A stretch of DNA of 64,000 bases from G963675935 sp963675935 (GTDB lineage Bacteria; Planctomycetota; Planctomycetia; Pirellulales; Thermoguttaceae), in NCBI GenBank assembly GCA_963675935.2, contig CAXXPV010000003.1:558001-622000 (forward strand), in the 5' to 3' direction. Every line of letters starts with the position of its first letter. Within the stretch, counting starts at the first letter, position 1. The notes below the pieces were generated by a model that saw only the letters and a list, made by a program, of their open reading frames with translations, did not search any database and had not been told where the DNA came from. A program made the translations under genes and the position numbers. This document shows positions 49,923 to 57,900 of the stretch, piece after piece.

Positions 49923-50048
49923 ATCGTCGCTATAAAAGGTGAAAAAGTCCACCGTCTCATCCGGGGGCCGTGGTGGTCGGGGCTTGCGGCCCACAAAGAC
50001 GGCAACCAGAATTATTGCCCCCACAATGAGGTATATGGCCGCTTGCAT
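49917..50048 (-). CDS. Small single-pass membrane protein at the right edge of the element
   Basis: 43 aa, read by hand: it begins MQAAIYLIVGAIILVAVFVG and continues RKPRPPRPPDETVDFFTFYS DDL. AAAGGA lies 6 bases before the ATG at 50048. One N-terminal membrane helix, then a proline-rich cytoplasmic tail. Convergent with the preceding gene; the stops abut. It lies just inside attR. Confidence 0.6.
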   Translation of the reverse strand: MQAAIYLIVGAIILVAVFVGRKPRPPRPPDETVDFFTFYSDDL

Positions 50049-50077
50049 GTTTTTTCCTTTGCCATGATAATTCTACT

Positions 50078-51478
50078 ATGCTTGTCGAAACCGCTCGATT
50101 TCCGCTGCTTGGAATTTTTTTGATAGCCCTTTGCGCAAGAAATCTTGCCCCCGCCGATTTGCCCAAAGAGGCCGCGTCGTTCGATCTGCCCATCGCCCTG
50201 GGCATTCTGGCCGGCAGCGGACAAATCGCCGTCGAACGCTTCGAGCAATACGCCGTGGTGGGCGAGTTGGCCCTCGACGGCGCCACACGCCCGACACGCG
50301 GCGCACTGTCGATGGCGATGGCCGCCGCCGAAATGGATGGAGTGCGTGGGCTGCTCGTGCCGACCGCCAGCGCGGCCGAAGCCGCCGTGGTCGAGGGCAT
50401 CGAGGTGATTCCCATCGCCAGCTTGGCCCAGGCCGTGGGCTTTCTGACCGGCGAGATCGAGATCGAGCCGCAGCCCTCAAGACTCGAAGAACTGTTTCAG
50501 ACCCTATCGACCTACGATGTCGATTTCTCGGACGTTCGCGGCCAGGAGGTTGCCAAACGGGCGATGATGGTCGCGGCCAGCGGCGGGCACAACATTTTGA
50601 TGATCGGCCCGCCCGGCTCCGGCAAAACGATGCTTGCCAAGCGGATGCCGACGATTTTGCCCGACCTGACGACCGGCGAGTCGATCGAAACGACGCGGAT
50701 CTACAGCGCGGTGGGCCGCTTGAAACCCGGCCAGCCGCTTTTGGCCACGCGCCCGTTCCGCTCGCCGCACCACACGATCAGCAACGCCGGGCTGGTCGGC
50801 GGCGGCTCGACGCCTTCGCCCGGCGAAATTTCGCTCGCGCACAACGGCGTTTTGTTCCTCGACGAACTGCCTGAGTTCAATCGGCAGACGCTCGAAGTGC
50901 TGCGCCAGCCGTTGGAAGACGGATTGGTGACGATTTCGCGGGCTTTGAACAGCACGACGTTTCCGGCGAATTTCATTTTGATTGCCGCGTTGAATCCATG
51001 TCCATGCGGCTATCGCGGCGACTCGCGGCGTAGTTGCCACTGCACGCCGCCGCAGATCGAGCGGTACATGAGCAAGATATCCGGCCCGCTGTTGGATCGG
51101 ATCGACATTCACATCGAGGTGCCGTCGGTGGCGTTCAAGGAGCTGTCGGGCGGAACGCCTGGCACGTCGAGCGAGTCGCTTCGCGGCGAGGTGGCCGTGG
51201 CTCGTTGCGCGCAGGCCGCGAGGTTCGACGGCGGCCGAACTCGCTGCAACGCCGACATGACGCATCGTCAGACGCGGCAGTTTTGCGTGCTTGACGACGA
51301 GTGCCAGAACATCTTGAAGGGCGCGATGACGGAGCTTGGCCTTTCCGCCCGCGCGCACGACAAGGTTCTTCGCGTCGCTCGGACGCTGGCCGATCTGGAC
51401 GGGAGCGAGGCGATTCGCCCGATGCACATGAACGAGGCGATTAACTACCGGACGCTGGATCGACACTTGTGGACGTAA
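50078..51478 (+). pseudogene. comM: comM, 3' fragment (AAA+ and C-terminal domains)
   Basis: The comM part starts at 50141 (NLAPADLPKEAASFDLPIAL). An ATG in the element at 50078 would give a 466-aa product with 21 foreign residues (MLVETARFPLLGIFLIALCAR) in place of the first 67. The ATPase domain is complete: Walker A IGPPGSGKTMLAKRMPTILP, FRSPHHTISNAGLVGGG, Walker B GVLFLDELPEF, ALNPCPCGYRGD, sensor-2 region SARAHDKVLRVARTLADLDG. It may still be translated, but the N-terminal domain is lost while the element is integrated. Confidence 0.93.
50128..50148. other. attR junction of the integrated element
   Basis: Core aatcttgc at 50141-50148, followed by comM sequence (cccccgccgatttgcc). The dyad arm cctttgcgcaagaa is 50128-50141. 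attB rebuilt from both sides reads atcaatcttgcccccgccga and encodes INLAPA without a gap. Confidence 0.85.
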
Positions 51479-51518
51479 TGCGGTGGGCTATAATTAGGTT
51501 GGAAGGGGGGGTGCGGTT

Positions 51519-51716
51519 ATGACGCTCGAACAACTAGCCCAGCGAGTAGATGATCTGGAGCGGCAAGTCGCGGGACTGCGCGGCGAGTTGCCGCCGCTTC
51601 GGCCTTTCGGCAGTGTGCAAGAGACCTTCGGCCTATTCGCCGAAGACCCCGAATTTGATGAGATCGTTCGGCTCGGGCGTGAGTATCGGGAGCAGGCCAA
51701 CACCGAGGACGAGTGA
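51519..51716 (+). CDS. Antitoxin-like coiled-coil protein
   Basis: 65 aa. MTLEQLAQRVDDLERQVAGL is a coiled coil; FDEIVRLGREYREQANTED is a typical tail of VapB-type antitoxins in planctomycetes. The stop overlaps the start of a truncated PIN toxin frame (TGATG), supporting the assignment. Confidence 0.65.
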   Translation: MTLEQLAQRVDDLERQVAGLRGELPPLRPFGSVQETFGLFAEDPEFDEIVRLGREYREQANTEDE

Positions 51717-51799
51717 TGCTGCTGTTGGATACCGACCATCTGGTGGAGTATCAGAAAGTGCGAATTGGGGTCGTCTGTTTCCTGCATTGTTCGCTCTGA
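51716..51799 (+). pseudogene. vapC remnant (PIN toxin N-terminus)
   Basis: The frame begins MLLLDTDHLVEYQK, the usual VapC start with the first catalytic Asp, then degenerates (VRIGVVCFLHCSL) and stops after 27 residues. About 100 codons of the toxin are missing, so the antitoxin is orphaned. Confidence 0.65.
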
Positions 51800-51830
51800 A
51801 CGGCATATTTTTAATTCCTGGGAGACAACA

Positions 51831-52229
51831 ATGTTCCCGACACGATCCGTCTTTGTTGTCGTGGTCTCTCTTTGCGGTCTGCTCGTGGTAGCCGCTCCAT
51901 CAGTGGCGACCGCCAATGGTGAGTCAACCGGCATGATCACATTGGACGGCAAGCCGCTCGCGGCTGGAAGGGTAACCTTCCACCGAGACGACGGCCAGTT
52001 TGTGGGGGCCAAAGTCAAGGACGGCAAGTACGCCGTAGATCACCTGCTAGTCGGTATCGTGAGAGTGACGATTGAGGGGAAGGATGTCCCGGTCAGGTAT
52101 ACCTCCGAGAAGACTACGGGGCTTGCGGTTGAGATCAAAGCAGGTGGGGATAAGTTCAACTTCGAACTCACCAAACCAGATGTTGCACATGGACATGAAA
52201 ACGGGCTGGACATGAAAAGACGCGAGTAA
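51831..52229 (+). CDS. Secreted carboxypeptidase-regulatory-like (transthyretin-like) protein
   Basis: 132 aa from the ATG at 51831, with GGGAG upstream. Signal peptide SVFVVVVSLCGLLVVAAPSV. Mature part matches small planctomycete beta-sandwich proteins: TGMITLDGKPLAAGRVTFHR, GQFVGAKVKDGKYAVDHLLV, GIVRVTIEGKDVPVRYTSEK, TTGLAVEIKAGGDKFNFEL. Function unknown; found in large numbers in this phylum, often next to DUF1559 genes. Confidence 0.8.
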   Translation: MFPTRSVFVVVVSLCGLLVVAAPSVATANGESTGMITLDGKPLAAGRVTFHRDDGQFVGAKVKDGKYAVDHLLVGIVRVTIEGKDVPVRYTSEKTTGLAVEIKAGGDKFNFELTKPDVAHGHENGLDMKRRE

Positions 52230-52480
52230 TGCAGGGGCGTTCACGCCCCTTGTCCGCCGAAGGCGGTTCAGGCCCGGCGTTTCACGCCGGGTGGGTGATT
52301 TTACGCGAGAATTGTCAAGCCCGTTCACGGGCTTCCTGCCGGCTCGGCAAAACTGGCAGGACGCCCGTGAACGGGCGTGACACGAGATGGGATAAAGCAG
52401 GAGTAGACCGCGACCGCGTACCCGTGCTAAAGCACGGGCCTAATACCGCTTCGCGGACAACGCCCATGAATGGGCGTGAG
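52230..52480. repeat. Mosaic of short palindromes (GTTCACG-type)
   Basis: Hairpins include ggggcgttcacgcccc, ccgccgaaggcgg, cccggcgtttcacgccggg, cccgttcacggg and its partner cccgtgaacggg. They fill the gap after the secreted protein gene; no gene. Confidence 0.75.
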
Positions 52481-52481
52481 A

Positions 52482-52796
52482 ATGGAACGGATCGGAAGCG
52501 TGAAACCTTTGTGCAACCACCAGAAACCGGCGTTGGACGACGTGCGCCGATTCGCGGGCGAATTGCACGCGCAGGGAAAGACCTGGGCGGGCGATGCCTT
52601 CGGCTGGCCGGCGGAGTATCAAGCGGAACGCCCGGAGCCGACCTTGGATTCCAATCTGTCGTTCACGCCCGCGGATTTCTGTATCGGCGAATCCGGCGTT
52701 TGGTTCTTCTCGCTCTTATGGGAACACGGCAGCGACGCTCCGCCCGTGGAATTTCTCGACGACCGGAACATTTTGGCGGGCGTCGCGTCCGAGTGA
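52482..52796 (+). CDS. Hypothetical protein
   Basis: 104 aa from the ATG at 52482. No domain recognised. Tryptophan- and proline-containing, soluble (GKTWAGDAFGWPAEYQAERP, ESGVWFFSLLWEHGSDAPP). Only moderate support as a real gene; a repeat with the gttcccacgcggagcgtggg palindrome follows at about 52835. Confidence 0.45.
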   Translation: MERIGSVKPLCNHQKPALDDVRRFAGELHAQGKTWAGDAFGWPAEYQAERPEPTLDSNLSFTPADFCIGESGVWFFSLLWEHGSDAPPVEFLDDRNILAGVASE

Positions 52797-52925
52797 ACAG
52801 AGCGACTCTTCGACGCGGAGCGCCGCGACGGGTGTGTTCCCACGCGGAGCGTGGGAACAAGGGATGGCTTTTACCCCCCTTGTAGAATGTTGTACAGGAA
52901 GATAGGATTGGTTGGAAGATTAGCC

Positions 52926-53138
52926 ATGCCCAAAGAGAGTCCTATTGTGCGGGAAGTGCGCGAGCGAGCCATGCAAATTGAAGAGCGGTTTTGCCACGAT
53001 CTGCATCAATACTGTCAATTCCTTCGAGAACAAGAACAAACACATTCCGAGCGTGTTGTGGATCAAATCGTCGTTGTTTCGTCGAATCACATAGCACAGT
53101 CCGGTGAAATTGCATCGGCCATAACTACCCAACGCTAA
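52926..53138 (+). CDS. Small hypothetical protein before glnB
   Basis: 70 aa from the ATG at 52926 (MPKESPIVREVRERAMQIEE). Helical, hydrophilic, no domain seen; resembles small antidote-like proteins only in size. It ends 15 bases before the PII gene and may be cotranscribed with it. Confidence 0.5.
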   Translation: MPKESPIVREVRERAMQIEERFCHDLHQYCQFLREQEQTHSERVVDQIVVVSSNHIAQSGEIASAITTQR

Positions 53139-53153
53139 CTTGTTTCAACGCCC

Positions 53154-53501
53154 ATGAAACTAATCATCGCCATCATTCAGCCGCATCGGCTCGAAGCCAT
53201 CAAGCAAGCACTGGCCGACGTCGAGGTTTTCCGCCTTACCGTGATGGACGTGCAGGGGTTCGGCCGGCAGCGAGGCCAAACCGAGGCCTACCGCGGCCAC
53301 GAGGTGTCGGTCAACTTCCTTCGCAAGGTGCAATTGATGATCGCGGTCAACGAGGCATTCCTCCAACCGACGATCGACGCCATCATCCGCGGCGGGCGCA
53401 CCGGCCCGACCGGCGAAATCGGCGACGGCAAAATCTTCGTCCTCCCCCTGGAAGACTGCATCCGCATCCGCACCGGCGAACGAGGCGGCGAGGCAATTTA
53501 A
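53154..53501 (+). CDS. glnB: Nitrogen regulatory protein PII, T-loop without Tyr51
   Basis: 115 aa. PII trimer protein that senses ATP/ADP and 2-oxoglutarate. VMDVQGFGRQRGQTEAYRGH matches the signature with Gln39; the B-loop TGPTGEIGDGKIFVLPLEDC is intact. At position 51, where the uridylylated Tyr lies in E. coli GlnB (GAEYMVDF), this protein has Val (GHEVSVNF), so classical GlnD uridylylation is not possible. Tyr46 is present. No amtB, glnA or glnD is adjacent. Confidence 0.93.
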   Translation: MKLIIAIIQPHRLEAIKQALADVEVFRLTVMDVQGFGRQRGQTEAYRGHEVSVNFLRKVQLMIAVNEAFLQPTIDAIIRGGRTGPTGEIGDGKIFVLPLEDCIRIRTGERGGEAI

Positions 53502-53575
53502 GAGATCGTCCGCCTTTCGCACGTTGGTGCGCAAGGAGTTGTGGTGCGAAATAATAGTCCGAAGGGCTTGTGATA

Positions 53576-53779
53576 AGATAGCCCAGGGTTGCCGCTCCGA
53601 GCGGCTACCCTGGGTTCCGAGTGAGAACACCCAGCAAAACCCCAACGGGGTTTCGTAGAGCGGCGGCATCCCGGTCTACGCAACCCTTTCAGGGTTAAAG
53701 GATAGGATTTGGCCGTTTTCCCAGGGTAGCCGCTCGGAGTGGCAACCCTGGGCTATCCTATGAAATCCCTTCGGGATAA
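53576..53779. repeat. Family I repeat, second copy
   Basis: Same order of arms as 34934-35136: agcccagggttgccgctccg, caacggggtttcgtag, caaccctttcagggttaaag, and the inverted outer arm near 53730-53755. It fills the glnB-hypA gap (53502-53829), which has no gene. Confidence 0.88.
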
Positions 53780-53829
53780 AACATCGCCCCGCGTTTCATG
53801 CGGAAAGGCGGACGATCTCCTAACCGCCC

Positions 53830-54180
53830 ATGCATGAACTCTCCGTCGTCGAAGCTCTGATCGATCAAGTGAAGCTGGAGCTAGACCGTGCGGGCCAACA
53901 CGGCCGCGTGGCGAAGTTGGAACTGCTCGTCGGCCGGCTCTCCGGCGCCAATCCCGATTCGATCCGATTCGCCTTCGGTCTGCTCGCGCAGGAAACCGTC
54001 GTCGAGGGCGCCGAACTCGTGATCGAGGAGCCGAAAGCCGAGTGTTGCTGCCGCGTCTGTGGCGCCCGGACGGAAATCGACGCGCTGGTCATTCAATGTC
54101 CGAAGTGCGCCGGCGCCGACATCACGATCGAGGGGGGGCGCGAACTCATGCTGCAAAGCATCGAGTTGGAGGACGATTGA
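53830..54180 (+). CDS. hypA: Hydrogenase nickel metallochaperone HypA
   Basis: 116 aa. N-terminal nickel site MHELSVVEALIDQV (Met1-His2-Glu3). Zinc finger with two CxxC pairs: CCCRVCGARTEIDALVIQ then CPKC. Works with HypB in nickel insertion. It lies 19 kb after hypE, separated by the DUF1559 gene, higBA, comM plus the element, and glnB; without the element the distance would be about 6 kb. Confidence 0.95.
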   Translation: MHELSVVEALIDQVKLELDRAGQHGRVAKLELLVGRLSGANPDSIRFAFGLLAQETVVEGAELVIEEPKAECCCRVCGARTEIDALVIQCPKCAGADITIEGGRELMLQSIELEDD

Positions 54181-54267
54181 TTTATGACATCGTGTCGCAA
54201 TAATGCGAATAATATGCTATTCTGACTTTCCAAGGTTGCTCTTTCGGGCAATAATATAGTAGACGCA

Positions 54268-54687
54268 ATGTTGCCGCCATTTGATGAATTTGGATATCTG
54301 CCGCGAGGGATACATCCAGCATCCGTCGAAGAAATCATTTCGCGGTTCGGTCACGGTTCGCCTGAGCGGGAAGTGGAAGCTCGTGAATTGGCGGATTTGG
54401 TCGATTGGGCAAGAAAGAACCACGTTGGGCGTCTTATCGTCAACGGGAGCTTTGTTACCGATAAGCAAGTTCCCAACGACATTGATGTTGTTTTGTTGCC
54501 GTGCCAAGACGAGAGGCAGCAGAAACCGATGTTCGAGGCAGAACAGGTGTGGCCTTTTATCCAAATTCTCATTGCCGCGGATGAGGCCGATTTGAAATGC
54601 TGGGCCGCGGACGACTTCGGGACGGATCGAAACGGCCGCCCCAAAGGTGGATACTATGGTAGCGAGATTGAACCAACAGGGTTATGA
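54268..54687 (+). CDS. Nucleotidyltransferase-like protein (DUF6932-like)
   Basis: 139 aa. The motif VNGSFVTDKQVPNDIDVVLL has the GSxx...DxD pattern of the minimal nucleotidyltransferase fold. The N-terminus FGYLPRGIHPASVEEIISRF is typical for this family in defence or toxin-antitoxin neighbourhoods. Overlaps the next gene by 32 bases. The catalytic third acidic residue is not obvious. Probable half of a two-gene module (inference). Confidence 0.65.
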   Translation: MLPPFDEFGYLPRGIHPASVEEIISRFGHGSPEREVEARELADLVDWARKNHVGRLIVNGSFVTDKQVPNDIDVVLLPCQDERQQKPMFEAEQVWPFIQILIAADEADLKCWAADDFGTDRNGRPKGGYYGSEIEPTGL

Positions 54688-54868
54688 ACAAACCAAGGCC
54701 AAACTGGCAAATTTGGAGAGACGGCTGGCGGAGATCGAACGGCGAGAGGATCTGTCAGCCGGGCGACGTCGGGAGGCGTGCCGATCCTACCACGAAATGA
54801 TGCAGCAATATCGCCGCGAGATCAAAGTCTACGAGGCTTTGACTGAAGAAGTGCATTCCGCAAAGTAG
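54656..54868 (+). CDS. Small coiled-coil partner of the nucleotidyltransferase-like protein
   Basis: 70 aa from the ATG at 54656 (MVARLNQQGYEQTKAKLANL). A continuous amphipathic helix (ERRLAEIERREDLSAGRRRE ... QYRREIKVYEALTEEVHSAK). Overlaps the preceding gene in another frame, which suggests coupled expression. Convergent with dnaE. Confidence 0.65.
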   Translation: MVARLNQQGYEQTKAKLANLERRLAEIERREDLSAGRRREACRSYHEMMQQYRREIKVYEALTEEVHSAK

Positions 54869-54922
54869 GAATCGTACACAAGGTGTGCCTTCGGGGTTTC
54901 GGTTCCTTCGGGGATTGCGAAT

Positions 54923-57900
54923 TCAGTTTTGCCGTCTCCCCCGCCCGTTGCTTCGGCCGCCGCTGGATGGCGCCGGCGAAGCGGTGATGAGCCGAAAGTT
55001 GCCCGGCCCAAGCAATTGATCGACACGGCCTTGCATCTCGCTGTTGTAGGCCACCTTGATGTTGCCGCACTTGCACGATACGCGGCTGCCGTCGGCCAGA
55101 CAAAGCGCCAGCTCCATGTCGCATTTGCCGGGATAGCCCACGAGAATCTCGCGGAGCATTTCGAGCGTCTTCGGCCCGTGGCTCTCCTCGATGATGCGGA
55201 TTCGCATCCCGCGTGTGTAACGCGAGGCGAGATTCTCCAGCGGAATGATCTCGTTGACGATGAAGTTCGCCTCCTCGCTGCCGGGCCGCTTATCGACCAC
55301 GCCGCGAAGCACGATGATGGCGTCGGGCTTGATCTGCTCTTCGTAGGTGGCAAACTGTTCGGGCCAAACGATGCACCGCATGATGCCTTCGGTGTCTTCG
55401 AGGTCGAACATGGCGTAGCGACTGGGGCTGCCCGGCTTCGGGTTTTTCGTGTGGGCAAGCTTGAGCGACGAGATCATTCCGCCTAGCATGGCCTCGGCGC
55501 GATGTTTCAGCAGGGCCGCTTCGACCGTCGTGTGCGAACAGTACGCGGCCAGCGTTTTTTGATGCTCGGCCAGCGGATGGCTCGAAAGGTAGAAGCCCAG
55601 CACCTCCTTTTCCTTCGCCAATCGGTCGCGTTCTTCCCACTCGGGCACGTCGGGCAGATTGGCCGCGGCTGTCGCCGGTTCGTCGTCGGTGTCGTCGTCG
55701 AAAAGCCCTTTCTGGCCGCGACGGCGGTCGGTCGCCTTGGCGGCGCCGGCTTGCAGCGCCCGGTCGATGGCCGCGAACGTCTGCGCCCGGCGCCCGCCGA
55801 GCGAATCGAACGCGCCGGCCTTGACCAACGCTTCGATTGCGCCGCGGTTGACCGCGCTGGGGTCGAGCCGTTCGCAGAAATCGAAGACGCTTTTGTAGGG
55901 ACCGTTTTTCTTGCGTTCGGCGTCGATGGCCACGGCCGCCGCGCCGCCGCAGCCTTTGATGGCCGAGAGGCCGAAACCGATCTTCCCCTCGACGACCGTG
56001 AACTCTTCGCCCGAAAGGTTCACGTTGGGCGGAAGCGTCGTGATGTCCATTCGCTGGCAATCTTCGATGTGTTCGACCAGCGAGTCTTTCCGCTTGAAGT
56101 TTCGGCCGGTGATGTCGCTCGACAGCAGGGCCGCCATGAATTCGACTTTGTAGTGGGCCTTGAGGTAGGCCGTCATGTAAGCGATCAGGGCGTAAGCGGT
56201 ACTATGTGACTTATTAAATCCGTAGCCCGCGAACTTCTCGATCAGCTCGAAAATCTCCTCCGCTTCCTTCTTCACCAGACCCAGCTTGCCGGAGTTCTCG
56301 ATAAATTCCTCGCGGTATTTCGCGATCTTTTCAAGCTTCTTCTTGCTGATCGCCTTGATGCAAGCATAAGCGTTCGCCAGCTTGATGCCGCCCAGGCGAT
56401 TGAGAATCCGCATCACCTGCTCCTGGTAAACCATAATGCCGTTGGTCTCTTCCAGGACGTCTTTCATCACCGGGTGTTTGTATTCCGCCGCCTGCCGGCC
56501 GTGCTTCACCTGGATGTAGTCGTCAACCATGCCGCCTTCGAGCGGACCGGGACGATACAGGGCGTTCGTCGCGATGATGTCCAAGAAATTGTCGGGCTTC
56601 ATCCGCTGCAACAGGTCGCGGATACCGCCGCTTTCCAACTGGAAGACGCCCTTCGTCTCGCCCCGACAAAGCAACTCGAACGTCTCTTTGTCGTCGCGCG
56701 GAAACGCATACGGATCGATCCGACGGCCGGTCGTCTGCTCGATCAAATCGATGACCTTCGTCAAAATCGTGAGGTTGCGAAGGCCCAAAAAGTCCATCTT
56801 CAACAGGCCAACCGCCTCGACGTCGCCCATGTCCCATTGGGTGATGACGTCCTCTTTGCCCTGAACGTGTTGCAGCGGCAGATACTCGGTCAGCGGGCGG
56901 TCGGCGATGACTACGGCCGCGGCGTGCGTGCCCACGTTCCGCGCCAGTCCCTCGATGCCCTTGGCCAGATCGAGCAGCTTGCGGGCCTCGGGGTCGCCGT
57001 CGTACATCTTTTTGAGATCGTCGCTCTTTTCGATCGCCCCCTTGAGCTTGATCTTCAATTCATCGGGCACCAGCGCCACGATCGAATCGACCCGGGGAAT
57101 GGGCAAACCCAGCGCGCGACCGACATCGCGAATCGCCGCGCGAGCCGCCATCGTGCCGAACGTGCCGATCTGCGCCACGTTCTCGAAACCATATTTCTCC
57201 TTGACGTATTGAATCACCTCGCCGCGCCGCTGCTGGCAAAAGTCGATGTCAATATCGGGCGCCTCGACGCGGCTCTCGTCCAGAAACCGCTCGAACAGCA
57301 AGTCGTAGTCCAGCGGGCAAACGTAGCTCAAATGCGTCGCGTAGGAAACCAACGCCCCGACGCCCGATCCGCGGGCCGTCGCCTCGATGCCGTGCGATCG
57401 GGCGAAATGCACGTAATCCCAAACGATCAAAAAATAGTTGGCGAACCCCAGCTTGTTGATGACGCCCAATTCGCGCTGAAGCCGGGCCTTCACTTCGTCC
57501 GAAAATCCGTCCATCCGGCGATTAAAATAATCGTCGGCCAAAAGCTGGGCGCTGATGTTCTCCGGGTTCAACTTTTCGGCCGCGGCCGTCTCCGCAATCG
57601 AAGGGTCGGCCGCCGGCTGGTAGCGGTCGGGCCGGTTCGCATAAGACTTCTTCAAACCCTGAATGCACAAATCGAGCAAATACTCTTCCGCCGTTTTGTT
57701 GTCCGGCGGTGCGTAAACCGGAAAATGCCGCACGCCGATCTCGAGGTCGATGGCCACGCCGTCGGCAATTTCCTGGGTGCGCCGCAGCGCGTCTTCCATG
57801 CCGGGGAACGCCGCGTACATCTCCTCGGGACTCCGCAGGAAGAACTCGTCGGTGTCCATCCGCATCCGGTTCGTGTCGGTGCGAAACTTGCCCGTGTTGA

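Larger units (their letters stand above)
37363..50140. mobile_element. 12.8-kb integrative element in comM, serine-recombinase type
   Basis: 12,778 bases between two aatcttgc cores, exactly splitting comM. Contents: recombinase on the left edge (reverse), secreted nuclease group, DUF2188 gene, a 1.2-kb non-coding region, short tyrosine recombinase, HTH regulator, helicase-like ATPase, and a coupled run of small genes. Composition is visibly less GC-rich than the host, especially 42.1-48 kb. No capsid, terminase, relaxase or resistance gene recognised, so it looks like an integrative mobilisable or satellite-type element rather than a prophage. Unlike the host chromosome it contains none of repeat families A-I. 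Confidence 0.9.
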
